Positions 23,198 to 34,760 are shown, numbered from the stretch's first letter. The stretch: DNA of 64,000 nucleotides from Sepiola atlantica (GCA_963556195.1 OY744535.1:97141353-97205352); one strand, 5' to 3'. The notes: generated by a model from the sequence alone, not told the origin. A program made the numbers and translations.

Positions 23198-26083
23198 ATG
23201 AGTGAAAATGTAATAAACCTCAAAGTCAGAAACACCACCATCCCTTTAGTGATAGACTCAGGAGCACAGCATAATACATTATCTGTAGAGGACTTCAAGA
23301 AAATAGAAAAAGAAGGACCCAAAATTAAGCTCCAGCCAGATTCTACTAAACTATACCCCTATGCTAGTGAAAAACCACTTCCCCTTCTAGGAAAGTGCAT
23401 ATTGAAGGTTGAAGTTCCTAGCACAAATCGCTACATAACAGTTCCATTTTTTGTCATACCACAGGCCCAAGCGTCACTTTTAAGTGGTAGAACTAGTAAA
23501 AGACTAGGACTTTTAAGTGTGGGCGTTAACGCCAACATCTTGAACTGCTCGGAACTGGATATATGGACAAGAATACTAAAAGAATTTCCAAAGGTTTTCA
23601 GTGGATTGGGAAAACTGAAAAACTACCAATTAAAATTCAAAATAAATCCAGAAATTATACCTGTCACTCAGCCAGTACGTCGGATACCATTCAAGCGGCG
23701 GCAATGTGTCCTAAACAAATTGCAAGAACTGGTTGATCTGGATGTAATTGAGAGGGTCAGGGAACCTTCTCAATGGGTGAATCCTTTAGTGACAGTGGAA
23801 AAAAGGCCCGAGGACAATGGAAAAAGCGATGTGAGGATATGTATCGACATGCGTAGAGCAAACGAAGCTATCGTTCGAGAACGTCATCCAGTGCCCACGA
23901 TTGAGGAAACTATACAAGAAATGGCTGGAGGCAAATATTTCTCAAAAGTAGATTTGAATATGGCCTACCATCAAATAGAGTTGCATCCAGACTCCAGAGA
24001 AATCACAACATTTGCTGCACCTGATGGGCTATACCGGTATAAAAGACTTATGTTTGGGGTAAACATGGCCTCAGATAAATTTCAGCAAATCATAAGTCAG
24101 GTTATAGCTGGCTGCCCAGGAGCATACAACATGTCAGATGACATCATAGTAGTCAGGAAAACAGAAAGTGAGCACGACACTAGACTCGCCAAAGTTTTCC
24201 AACACCTAGCCGAACAAGGACTGACCGTCAATGGAAAGAAGTGCCATATTAAAATGACATCTATAAGATACATGGGCCACATTCTGACACAAGACGGCTT
24301 GAAGGTCTCGGACGAAAAGGTGAAGGCTGTAGTTGATGCTCCTCCACCAAAAGATGCATCACAGATGAGGAGTTTCTTGGGACTGGCCCAATTCTGTGCT
24401 AAGTTTGTGCCCCATTTTGCTAGTGTAACTGCACCACTTTGGGATCTTACAAGACTAGATTCTGATTGGAGATGGGAAGAAGAGGAACAATATTCCTTTA
24501 ACAAACTAAAGAAAGGGTTAATTGAAGCGCCAGTCATGGCATACTACAGTGTTGAGTTGCCAACTAGAATCACAACTGATGCTTCTCCCGTTGGCATGGG
24601 TGCAATCATTGAACAACAGCAGCTAAACGGATACTGGAAACCAGTATACTATGCCAGTAAGAAGCTCACACCAACAGAGTCCCGATATTCTCAATTTGAA
24701 AGAGAAGCACTGGGAGTATTCTGGGCATGCAAAAAGTTCAGTCTGTACCTCATTGGATGTGACTTTCAGATCCTGACTGATCACAAAGCGCTGGTAAAGG
24801 TACTATCACCTTCCTCGAAGCCCCCTTCAGCAAGAGTGGAAAGATGGCTGTTGTTTCTACAACAGTTCACCTACAAAGTCATCCACATTCCTGGCCGAAC
24901 CAATAAGGCGGACCTGCTGAGTCGACAGCCCGTTGAAAACCCAGACAAAACTGAGGAAAAGGAAACAATGGACTACATCTACAGTATCATTAAAGATACT
25001 GTACCTCAGGCACTGACTCCCTGTGAAGTGGAAAAAGCTTCAAAGGATGATGCTACGATCTCCAAACTTCGGCAAGCTATATCCGAAAATGACTGGACCC
25101 ATTTCAAAGGTACTGCATTTCATGCAATCAAAGATGAACTCTGGATAGCAGGACAGATGGTCATCCGAGGACGCAGGATCATAATCCCTGAGGCACTTCA
25201 GGGGCGGGTAGTTGTACTGGCTCATGAAGGACACCAAGGGATTGTGCAAACCAAAAATCGCCTACGGTCCAAAGTTTGGTGGCCAGAGATGGATAGAATG
25301 GCAGAAAAGCGAGTAAAAGCGTGTTACCCATGTCAAGTGGTTGGCAAAAATGCCCCTCCAGAAGAACTAGAGAGTACACCGCTGCCTGACCAACCCTGGA
25401 CCTATGTAGCTGTTGACCTACTGAGTGTCTCCGAAGGGAACTACCTGCTGGCTGTTGTCGACTACTACTCAAGATGGCCAGAAGTTGCGCATATGAAAAT
25501 AGCAAATGCCAAAAATGTAACGGGTGCACTAGAAATGATGTTCAATCATCATGGATATCCCAACTATCTGAGGAGTGACAACGGACAGCCATTCTCATCA
25601 AGAGAATTCAATGAGTATATGAATACTCACGGCATCACCCAGGTGAGAGGGATCCCGTATTGGCCACAGTCCAACGGCGAAGTGGAACGGTTCAACAGAA
25701 CAATCCTAAAGACAATTAAGATCGCCAAAGTCGAAGGGAAAGACTGGAGGACTGAACTAAGGAATTTTCTGTTCCAATACCGAACCACCCCTCACACAGT
25801 AACCGGAATATCCCCAGCGAAGTTACTAATGAACCGCGAACTCCGAGGTAAGCTGCCAAGTATTGTAGGAGCGTCCACTGATTTTAGTGACGTACATGAT
25901 AAGGATGCTCTACACAAACTAAAACGCAACATAGCTGCTGACCAGAGAAGAGGAGCCAGACACCAACAGATCCAGAGAGGGGACACAGTATTGTGTAAAA
26001 TTTACACAGAACAAACAAGCTGGACGCTCGGTTCGAGTCTCAACCCTATCAAGTTGTGGAAAAGAAGGGAAATGCTGTTCTAA
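23198..26083 (+). CDS. pol: Gypsy pol polyprotein (PR-RT-RNase H-IN)
   Basis: An uninterrupted 961-codon frame, and the only long intact coding frame in the window. Aspartic protease active site DSG at residues 20-22. Reverse transcriptase with VDLNMAYHQI (Asp252) and the catalytic box written NMSDDII (Asp314/315), a serine-type variant of the usual YxDD seen in some metazoan Gypsy lineages. RNase H starts at TTDASPVGMG (Asp461). The integrase has an H-H-C-C zinc region (LAHEGHQ to CYPCQ), then Asp740, Asp794 and Glu830, giving a D-x35-E spacing. The ATG chosen is merely the first Met: the frame is open upstream to the TGA at 23096, and in intact relatives the protein is made as part of a polyprotein. 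The C-terminus runs out of frame near 26010-26040. Confidence 0.95.
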   Translation: MSENVINLKVRNTTIPLVIDSGAQHNTLSVEDFKKIEKEGPKIKLQPDSTKLYPYASEKPLPLLGKCILKVEVPSTNRYITVPFFVIPQAQASLLSGRTSKRLGLLSVGVNANILNCSELDIWTRILKEFPKVFSGLGKLKNYQLKFKINPEIIPVTQPVRRIPFKRRQCVLNKLQELVDLDVIERVREPSQWVNPLVTVEKRPEDNGKSDVRICIDMRRANEAIVRERHPVPTIEETIQEMAGGKYFSKVDLNMAYHQIELHPDSREITTFAAPDGLYRYKRLMFGVNMASDKFQQIISQVIAGCPGAYNMSDDIIVVRKTESEHDTRLAKVFQHLAEQGLTVNGKKCHIKMTSIRYMGHILTQDGLKVSDEKVKAVVDAPPPKDASQMRSFLGLAQFCAKFVPHFASVTAPLWDLTRLDSDWRWEEEEQYSFNKLKKGLIEAPVMAYYSVELPTRITTDASPVGMGAIIEQQQLNGYWKPVYYASKKLTPTESRYSQFEREALGVFWACKKFSLYLIGCDFQILTDHKALVKVLSPSSKPPSARVERWLLFLQQFTYKVIHIPGRTNKADLLSRQPVENPDKTEEKETMDYIYSIIKDTVPQALTPCEVEKASKDDATISKLRQAISENDWTHFKGTAFHAIKDELWIAGQMVIRGRRIIIPEALQGRVVVLAHEGHQGIVQTKNRLRSKVWWPEMDRMAEKRVKACYPCQVVGKNAPPEELESTPLPDQPWTYVAVDLLSVSEGNYLLAVVDYYSRWPEVAHMKIANAKNVTGALEMMFNHHGYPNYLRSDNGQPFSSREFNEYMNTHGITQVRGIPYWPQSNGEVERFNRTILKTIKIAKVEGKDWRTELRNFLFQYRTTPHTVTGISPAKLLMNRELRGKLPSIVGASTDFSDVHDKDALHKLKRNIAADQRRGARHQQIQRGDTVLCKIYTEQTSWTLGSSLNPIKLWKRREMLF

Positions 26084-26409
26084 TACAACAACCCCAAGGC
26101 CAAGTGAGAATGAGAAACGCTGCCCATGTAAAAAAGGTACCCGGCGACATGCAGTATAGTCCTGACTACACCGACGTCCCTAAAGCAGTTTACTCTCTCC
26201 CTGATACAACCCACTGGCCCCCTACTTCTACAACAGATATCGAAGACACACACCTCAACCCAATCGATGCACTTCCCATCTCCAGTCCAGACCCTAAGGA
26301 AACTGCTCAAGAACCCCTAACACCGGCCCTAACTGCCCCTAGTGGTTCAATCAGAACACCTAGAGTAAGATCCACCCCAGTGTGGCAAGAAGACTTTATA
26401 GTGACATAA
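26030..26409 (+). pseudogene. Out-of-frame integrase C-terminal tail
   Basis: A second frame (Met at 26056) continues the integrase tail with QVVEKKGNAVL and RNAAHVKKV, the usual barrel-like C-terminal motif. It then has a Pro/Thr/Ser-rich end, stopping at 26407-26409. A single frameshift around 26000-26030 separates it from pol. This could be decay, programmed shifting or a sequencing indel. Confidence 0.7.
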
Positions 26410-26415
26410 ATTTAT

Positions 26416-26432
26416 AAAAAAAAGAGGGAAGA
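26416..26432 (+). promoter_or_regulatory. Polypurine tract
   Basis: A 17-base uninterrupted purine run immediately before the 3' LTR, the expected plus-strand priming site. Confidence 0.85.
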
Positions 26433-26620
26433 TGTAGTGTCGAAGATCACGTACCAACGTGATCGGTACGAGAGCAGGAAGCAGCAGCAGCAGCGACATA
26501 GCTAGGGACATAGATAGAGAGATTACGACCGTTGATACACACATGTTGTTATAACCCTTGTTAAATAAAGATATGTTTACAACCACCACAATTGACTGTT
26601 GTTTAACACCAAACACCACA
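26433..26620 (+). repeat. 3' LTR (188 bp)
   Basis: Copy of 22623-22810 with one A/G difference. AATAAA at 26564-26569. Followed directly by the target duplication CATTT. Confidence 0.96.
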
Positions 26621-29600
26621 CATTTCCTGTCACATAATTTCCCGTGTCCCATTTTCTGTTACCTATTTTTGGGCTACCAAATTTTCCGTTACCCATTTCC
26701 TGTCACGTTATTTCCCGTTACCCATTTCCTGTTACCTATTTGTTGGGGCTACCAAATTTTCCATAACACATTTTCTGTCACGTAATTTCCCGTTACCCAT
26801 TTCCTGTTACCTATTTTTTCGGGTTACCAAATTTTTCGTTACCCATTTCCTGTCACGTAATTTCCCGTTAACCATTTCCTGTTACCTATTTTTTTGGTTA
26901 CCTAATTTTCCGTTACCCATTTCCTGTCACGTAATTTCTTGTCACCCATTTCCTGTTACCTATTTTTTTGGCTACCAAATTTTCCGTAACACATTTCCTG
27001 TCACGTAATTTTCCGTTACCAAATTCTCTGTTACCTATTTTTTTGGTTACCAAATCTTCCGTTACCCATTTCCTGTCACATAATTTCTCGTTACCCATTT
27101 CCTGTTACCTATTTTATTGGCTACCAAATTTTCCGTTACCCATTTCCTGTCACGTAATTTCCCGTTACCCATTTCCTGTTACCTAATTTTCCGTTACCCA
27201 TTTCCTGTCACGTAATTTCTCGTTGCCCATTTCCTGTTACCTATTTTTGAGGCTACCAATTTTCCGTTACCCATTTCCTGTCACGTAATTTCCCGTTACC
27301 CATTTCTTGTTACCTAGTTTTTCGTTACCCATTTCCTGTCACGTAATTTCTCGTTGCCCATTTCCTGTTACCTATTTTTGAGGCTACCAATTTTCTGTTA
27401 CCCATTTTCTGTCACGTAATTTCCCGTTAACCATTTTCTATTACCTGAATTTTGGGTTACCAAATTTTCCGTTACCCATTTCCTGTCACGTAATTTCCTG
27501 TTACCCATTTTATGTTACCTATTTTTGGGGCTTCTAAATTTTCCGTTACCCATTTCCTGTCACGTAATTTTCTGTTACCCATTTCCTGTTTCCTATTCTT
27601 TCGCTATCAAATTTTCCGTTACCCATTTCCTGTTACCTAATTTTCCGTTACCCATTTCCTCTCACGTAATTTTCTCGTTACCCATTTCCTGTTACTTATT
27701 TTTGGGCTACCAAATTTCCCGTTACCCATTTCATGTTGCATATTTTTTGAGCGACCAATTTTCCGTTACCCATTTTCTGTCACGTAATTTCCCGTTACCC
27801 ATTTCCTGTTACCTATTTTTTGGGCTACCAAATTTCCCGTTACCCATTTTCTGTTACCTATTTTTTTGGTCACCAAATTTTTCGTTACCCATTTCCTGTA
27901 ACGTAATTTCCCGTTACCCATTTCCTATTACCTCTTTTTTTAGTTACCAAATTTTCTGTTACCCATTTCCTGTCACGTAATTTCTTGTTACCCATTTCCT
28001 GTTACCTATTTTATTGGCTACCAAATTTTCCGTTACCAATTTCCTGTCACCTTATTTCATGTTACCCATTTCCTGTTTCCTAGTTTTCCGTTTCCCATTT
28101 CCTGTCACGTAATTTCCCGTAACCCATTTCCTGTTACCTATTTTTTGGGTTACCAAATTTTCCGTTACACATTTTCTGTCAAGTAATTTCCCGTTACCCA
28201 TTTTCTATTACCTATTTTTTGGTTACAAAATTTTCCGTTACCCATTTCTTGTCACGTAATTTCTCGTTACCTATTTCCTGTTATCTAATTTTCTGTTACC
28301 CATTTCCTGCCACGTAATTTCCCGTTACCCATTTCCTCTTGCCTATTTTTTGAGCTACCAATATTCCGTTACCCATTTTCTGTCACGTAATTTCCCGTTA
28401 CCCATTTCCTGTTACCTATTTTTTGGGCTACCAAATTTCCCGTTACCCATTTCCTGTTACATATTTTTTGGTTACCAAATTTTTCGTTACCCATTTCCTG
28501 TCACATAATTTCCCGTTACCCATTTCCTATTACCTATTTTTTTGGTTACCAAATTTTCTGTTACCTATTTCCTGTCACACTATTTATTGTTACCCATTTC
28601 CTGTTACCTATTTTATTGGCTACCAAATTTTCCGTTACCCATTTCCTGTCACGTAATTTCCCGTTACCCATTTCCTGTTAACTAGTTTTCCGTTTCCCAT
28701 TTCCTGTCACGTAATTTCCCGTAACCCATTTCCTGTTACCTATTTTTTGGGTTACCAAATTTTCCGTTACACATTTTCTGTCAAGTAATTTACCGTTACC
28801 ACTTTTCTATTACCTATTTTTTTTTGTTACAAAATTTTCCGTTACCCATTTCTTGTCACGTAATTTCTCGTTACCCATTTCCTGTTACCTAATTTTCCGT
28901 TACCCATTTCTTGCCACGTAATTTCCCGTTACCCATTTCCTCTTGCCTATTTTTTGAGCTACCAATTTTCCGTTACCCATTTTCTGTCACGTAATTTTCC
29001 GTTACCCATTTCCTGTTTCCTATTTTTTGGGCTACCAAATTTCCTGTTACCCATTTCCTGTTACCTATTTTTTTAGTTACCTAATTTTTCGTTACCCATT
29101 TCCTGTCACATAATTTCCCGTTACCCATTTCCTATTACCTATTTGTTTGGTTACCAAATTTTCCGTTACCCATTTCCTGTCACACTATTCATTGTTACCC
29201 ATTTCCTGTTACCTATTTTTTGGGCTACCAAATTTTCCGTAACACATGTCCTGTCACGTAATTTCCCGTTACCAAATTCTCTGTTACCTATTTGTTTGGT
29301 TACCAAATTTTCCGTTACCCATTTCCTGTCACATAATTTCTCCTTACCCATTTCCTGTTACCTATTTTATTGGCTACCAAATTTTCCGTTACCCATTTCC
29401 TGTCACGTAATTTCCCGTTACCCATTTCCTGTTACCTAGTTTTTCGTTACCCATTTCCTGTCACGTAATTTCTCGTTGCCCATTTCTTGTTACCTATTTT
29501 TGAGGCTACCAATTTTCCGTTACCCATTTTCTGTCACGTAATTTCCCGAAACCCATTTTCTGTTACCTATTTTTTGGGTTACCAAATTTTCCGTTACACA

Positions 29601-29694
29601 TTTTCTGTCACGTAATTTCCCTTTACCCATTTTCTGTTACCTATTTTTTTTGGCTACCAAATATTCCGTTACTCATTTCCTGTCACGTAATTTA
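26621..29694. repeat. ACCCATTTCCTGT satellite, right part (~3.1 kb)
   Basis: Continuation of the array at 21950, with the same half-units GTTACCCATTTCCTGT(C/T)AC and alternating TATTTTTTGG(G/C)TACCAAA linkers. Higher-order similarity is visible, for example the 28020-28330 run resembles 28620-28930 (offset ~600 bp). Short frames across it have no gene features. Confidence 0.93.
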
Positions 29695-29880
29695 GGACGT
29701 GCTCGGATTACTTAGGGGTATAGAGTGGATCATATATTTCTATCCCTAACCTTAACCCTAACATCCTAGGATCACTAAGGAGTATATAGTGGACTATATA
29801 TTCCTAACCCTAACCCTAACGTCCTCGGATCACTAAGGAGTATAGAGTGGACCATATATTCCTAACCCTGACTCTAACCG
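29695..29880. repeat. Three ~62-bp units ending in CCCTAA
   Basis: GGATCACTAAGGAGTATA, GTGGACCATATATTCC and telomeric hexamers recur three times. Confidence 0.85.
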
Positions 29881-30879
29881 TTGAAATGAAAGATTTCGAA
29901 TGAACTTTTACTTCACTGGTTCCAAAGGTAAACGAGGACCACTTCGCAGCTTCACTAGGTGTGATAAGTAATTCTAGAATGTGTAGAGCATGCAAAATAC
30001 CCTGGGGTTTGATCAACAGACAGAAAAAAGCTTATAGATGGATGCCAGAGGATATGACATCAATGTCGGTCATATAGTACCATACACCAAGGATTTTTTT
30101 TGAACAAAGCCGTCTACAAATCAAACAATGCTATTGTTTTGTTGAAGCATAGCTATGAACCAACAAAACCACAATTCAAAAAGAAATCAGTGTTACATCG
30201 CAGTTATCCCTGTGGTAACTTTTCTGACAGCCTTCAGCGGAACTCCCAAATAAAACATAGACCGAGAGTAATTTGATATATTTAGATATAAGTAACCAAT
30301 CCATCTTCCGTTACCTGTTTTTCTGTTACCTGATTTTTCAGCACCTTTTATATATACGTAAGTAATCCATTCATCTTCAAATGTGGTGAAATTATATTCG
30401 CTTTCACATCTATTTCTTTTTATCAAACATTAAAAACTGAACAACTAGCTAGCATTTCTTAGCATTTTAGAAAATGTACTCTCCCCAAAATAGACCAGTT
30501 TTAGTTATTTCATTTTGATGAATTGTAATAAAAAATGTTAGCTTTCAAAATTGTATTGAAATTTTGTGAATTCGATGATACTTCATTTTAAAGAGGCAGG
30601 TGTTTATTTGAGAGAATAAAAACCAGGATTTCTTATTTATTTTTTATGCACTTCTCATTGTAATTTAACCTCAAAAAGGCCATTTCAAGAAAAGAAAAAA
30701 AAGTAGCCTTTCAAAAGGGCAATGCTCTGACCTTTCCGCTCCGGAATTTCCACTTCATAAGTTGTAAAATAAAAATACATTTTGATGGGATTGGCCTTAC
30801 AAATAAAGTTGAATTGGTTTGGCTAAAAGTTGATTCTTTTAGCTTTATTTAATCTAAAGCGATAGAATAATCAAACATT
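29881..30879. other. Unassigned spacer
   Basis: Short frames on the - strand (29816-30016, 30193-30426) have no family that I recognise. It contains the 28S rRNA-like fragment at 30201-30229. Confidence 0.4.
30201..30229 (-). rRNA. 28S rRNA-derived fragment (29 nt, antisense)
   Basis: The + strand reads CAGTTATCCCTGTGGTAACT followed by TTTCTGACA. This is the complement of a universally conserved large-subunit rRNA segment (AAAGTTACCACAGGGATAAC). The flanks do not continue as rRNA. It is a dispersed fragment or part of a mobile element that captured it, not an rRNA gene. Confidence 0.6.
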
Positions 30880-31150
30880 CTCCAAACGGAATCCTATGAA
30901 CAGTTTCTTTTCAAGAACTTCCCATTTGTGGGACATATCACCTCGGGGCTGCTTCCCTGCAGACTACAACAAATCCAAGGTAAACAAATATTCGTCATTA
31001 ACCGTTTTCATAAGTAATCAAATATTGTTGATTCTATTCATCTGTTTCAATCCTCTCATAATGTTCTTCATCATTCGACAATCCATCCATCTTATTAACC
31101 CTTGTTCTCAAGTGACTTTTAGTCTTGACTAGCAGGGTTACCGGCGTTGC
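30880..31150 (+). pseudogene. LINE (Jockey/CR1-like) 3'-terminal fragment
   Basis: 30896-30985 encodes NSFFSRTSHLWDISPRGCFP, a degraded form of the block near the end of non-LTR reverse transcriptases. The following 150 bp match the 3' tails at 48825-48940 (inverted) and 55430-55612. Confidence 0.7.
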
Positions 31151-31224
31151 CCGGAACCATAAAGAAAACAAAATAGAAGAAGTTAAATAGTATGTGTAAC
31201 ATCTTTATATTAAAAATGTATATA

Positions 31225-31372
<148 letters not shown>

Positions 31373-31479
31373 GCCGTCTATTTATCGTTCTCCCTTTCTC
31401 TTTTAATACTTTAATGTTAGTAAGGAGGCCTTCACAGAACTGCCTTAAGTACCGTTAAAATCAAAGTATGAAGAGAAAT

Positions 31480-32030
31480 AATGTTGATAATCATTATTAT
31501 CCCGGACAACGCTGAGTAGAACAAATAGTCTCGGTTAATTCCTAATTTCTTGCCCCCGCCCTGCCCCAATTTCAGAATAATATGAAGATAAATGATGTTG
31601 TTAAAGACAATAATCTGAAGAGATGTAATATATGCCTGTTACCAAAAGTAATAGTGTAATCTTACAATTTTTGATCTCGGACAACGCCAAGTAGAACAAA
31701 TGGTCCTGGTCAATTCCTACTTTCTGCCCTCCCTCTTCATTTCAATATATTAATAAGATACTTTATGTTGATGAAGTCAATAGTCCGAATTAATACTGTA
31801 ATTGTACAATTATTGCTCCCGGACAACGCCGAAAAGCACAAATGGTCACGGTCAATTCTTAATTTTTTCTCCCCCCTCCATTTGAACAGATTAAGAAGAT
31901 AGATGTTGCTGTTGAATTCAATAGTCCGAATAGATTTACTATATATCGCTTACCAAAAGTTATACTGTAATCTTACAATTTTGGATCCCGGACAATGCCG
32001 AATAGAACCGATGGTCCCGGTAAATGAATG
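31480..32030. repeat. Degenerate ~140-175-bp tandem repeat
   Basis: The marker CCCGGACAACGCCGA (variants) appears near 31501, 31677, 31818 and 31987. Between markers are shared TTAATTCCTAATTT and CAATAGTCCGAA blocks. The same core occurs in reverse orientation at 31138-31157, suggesting a common element family. Confidence 0.75.
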
Positions 32031-32646
32031 AGGGAATAACTTGCAGTTTTTTTTACAAATTACTACAAATTAGTACATAAATACATTGGAAACTTCCATA
32101 AATATAAAATCAAAGAAGCCTCCAGAGGTCTATTGATATCACTCCTTCTGACAGCATTTTGAATGAACACGGCCCCTAAATTATCATAAAACCAACATCA
32201 ATTCTGACACGATTTACCCTTTTAAACTTTGTCTGTCTATACCAGTGTTGTTTATCACCCTAGAAGGGTTGAACCAACTCCTCTGTCCTAGACAGCATTT
32301 CAATTGAATCAATACATCCGACTAACAGCAAAATCCCACCCCTTCACTGCAGAGATCCCTAGATGCCGGAATATTTTCTACTCTAATATCTTCTTTCCTC
32401 AGACCGCTTTCCTTTGGAATTCCCTTCCTGCTCCATGTTTCCTCCGACAGCATAAACATGCAGCAATTTAAATGAAATGTGAACACATGTCATGCTACCC
32501 AACTCCCCACCCAGGTTGCCCCTATTAATCTGGCCCTTATCACAGTAATCCTTACGTTTTAGTGGGAATATGCATTGTTTGGGGTGAACAATGGTAAAAA
32601 ATGGTGCAGTATCCAAGCTTGTTTTAATAAAATGAAACATAATAAT
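32031..32646. other. Unassigned sequence
   Basis: No supported coding region. The - strand frame at 32383-32640 has no recognised features. Confidence 0.4.
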
Positions 32647-32770
32647 AAGGGTTAGGGTTAGGGTTAGTGTTGGGTTGGGGTTAGGGTTAGGGTTAAGGTT
32701 AGGGTTGGGTTAGGGTTAAAGTTAGTGTTGGGTTAGGGTTAGGGTTAGGGTTAAGGTTAGTGTTGGGTTT
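32647..32770 (+). repeat. Degenerate G-strand telomeric tract
   Basis: TTAGGG with TTGGGTTAGG variants, in the same orientation as the block at 1-4170 and opposite to most other telomeric tracts here. Confidence 0.9.
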
Positions 32771-33181
32771 AGTGAAGCTATACAAGAAAGCGAAGGGAGG
32801 GGAGGGGTGACATTTTTCAGATTAACCTCTCACGCTATCAAATTATATAAATACAAATGCAATTAGATATATCCCACAAATGTAAGAGCATGTACATAAT
32901 ATATTCCTGTAGGTTTAGGAGAGCGAGCCACACCCGGCCAGTTGTCACAGACAATTTCCATCATGGGCAAAAATGCAAAGAGAAACATTTTCGGTCTATT
33001 TAATTGCTAGCAATATGCAGTTTTAAGCATATTGTTAAAAAATCTGTTTTATTTGTCGGTGAGACGAAGTTTAAAGTACAGAGGTAAAGTTTAGTTGTGG
33101 TGTTTGACGACAGATGAAGAAATTGGAACATCAGATGAAAGGTATGGCTGTGGATTGATTTTTACTTTGATCATTGGAATG

Positions 33182-33236
<55 letters not shown>

Positions 33237-34424
33237 GTTATAATGATTTGTGTTATAATGTGTTACATTTTATATATATATATATAATTATTAATCACAA
33301 TATATGTATTAGCATATACTATCAGTGCCCTTTTACTTTGCAGTCTCTATAAAAGATTCAGCTCGATGATTGTTAATTAGTGACAACAGAGCAAATATAA
33401 GTCAGGTTGATGTTATATTCTAATAACCATGTTTTTTTATTCATTTTTTATGTTTTCACATTTTCAAAAAACATAACATTTCTGTGAGATATATTTTTTA
33501 CGGTCCGTTTCATTTGTCTTGTGCTAAACAACGTTTTTATGCCAATATCGTCTCTACAACATTACAAAATCATCAGAAAAATTCACAAAGAGTAAAAAGT
33601 TCTTGGATTAAAGTGTCTTGAAAAACCCTATACTATACAGTTGTTTATTTTTGGGTGAAACCAAACAAAAAACAAAGAAAAGAGCAAACTCACACGTGGG
33701 GGAACCCACTAATACGCCATTTTGAATTTTTCGTTCAGAGCTGGTACATCCTAAAAGTTGTGTGGACATTTATAAATTTTAATTCAGTAATATTTCTAAA
33801 AATAGTTAATAAGTTCTATAATTTATTTATAAAAATTCTAATTCACTTGACGGTAATTTTTTTACTGTCTAAAGTTACATCAATTGGCCTTCAGATGTCT
33901 ATTTAGGTCGTTTGGATACGAAGCTAACAACGGAGCTGGTCTCTTTTAAGTTCAACAGTTTAGAGCCAGTTTCATAGACTCAGCCATCCATTCAAGCAAC
34001 TATTAAGATTGTTATACTTCGGTGTTTTTGTGGAAGATGTTTTGTATTTATTTATAAATCGTTTAAATCAATACTAAGATAAGATTAATCACCCAGAATT
34101 CTTCACTTAAGTAGTAAGTTTCTATTAAATGCGAAACTAAGAGGGGGATTAGTTCCTTACAACGAAAATAGTTTATAGTTACCTAGACATGAATCAAAAT
34201 ACCGAAAGAAGCTATTAAATATTTATTTATTTTATTTTATTTATCTATTTATTTTTAAAATTCTTTTACTTTTTTATTTTCAAATTGAATAATTAATTTT
34301 TCTGCAATTTTCTTCATCCTGAAATATATTCATTTTATATATATACATATACATATATATATATATAATTTATATATATATATATATAAATGTTATATAT
34401 ATATATATAAATTGTTTATATATC
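32771..34424. other. AT-rich intergenic sequence with (AT)n runs
   Basis: (AT)n at 33185-33232, 33271-33287 and 34338-34408. The flank of the first run (33110-33184) is repeated at 34425-34477, so the microsatellite sits in a repeat family. No gene supported. Confidence 0.5.
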
Positions 34425-34476
34425 AGATGAAATGTATAGCTATAGACTGATTTTTCTTTTGATCATTGGAATGCAC

Positions 34477-34535
<59 letters not shown>

Positions 34536-34760
34536 TAATTGAATGATATAATAAAATGAGAAATTAATCAGATTTTATTAAAGTTCGAAAACAAGGAGTG
34601 ATATATGAGTTTTCAAAGAAAATCTTCCCCTCAGAGGACCATTACCGCAATGACATTACTGCAGGTAATAAAATTAAGCTTTGAAAATATAAAATGTTTT
34701 TTTGGCCAATATATTTGATGTTTTATATAAACATCAAATATATTGGCCAAAAACACACGT
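34425..34760 (+). mobile_element. Dispersed repeat with internal (AT)n and hairpin
   Basis: The block around CCTCAGAGGACCATTACC (34635-34655), with TGAGTTTTCAAAGAAAATCT before it, recurs inverted at 59380-59430, along with neighbouring sequence. It ends in a perfect 25-bp hairpin (arms 34699-34723 and 34729-34753, TATAT loop). Family unknown to me. Confidence 0.65.

Larger units (their letters stand above)
22623..26620 (+). mobile_element. Young Ty3/Gypsy LTR retrotransposon, gag-deficient
   Basis: A complete 3998-bp insertion bounded by two 188-bp LTRs (TG...CA ends) that differ at one position (near 22729 versus 26539). The flanking 5-bp duplication CATTT (22618-22622 and 26621-26625) matches the interrupted satellite. 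Inside are a primer-binding-like site, a zinc-knuckle gag remnant, a long pol frame with protease, reverse transcriptase, RNase H and integrase, and a polypurine tract. Most of gag (capsid) is absent, a TGA separates the zinc knuckle from protease, and the integrase tail is in another frame. It inserted recently but is probably not autonomous. No envelope gene is seen. Confidence 0.97.

Noticed and set aside
24097..25986. Several - strand frames inside the Gypsy pol region
   Set aside because: Shadows of the strongly supported + strand pol frame.
22137..29439. Many short frames with FSVTHFLSRN-type repeats
   Set aside because: Translations of the ACCCATTTCCTGT satellite; no gene features.
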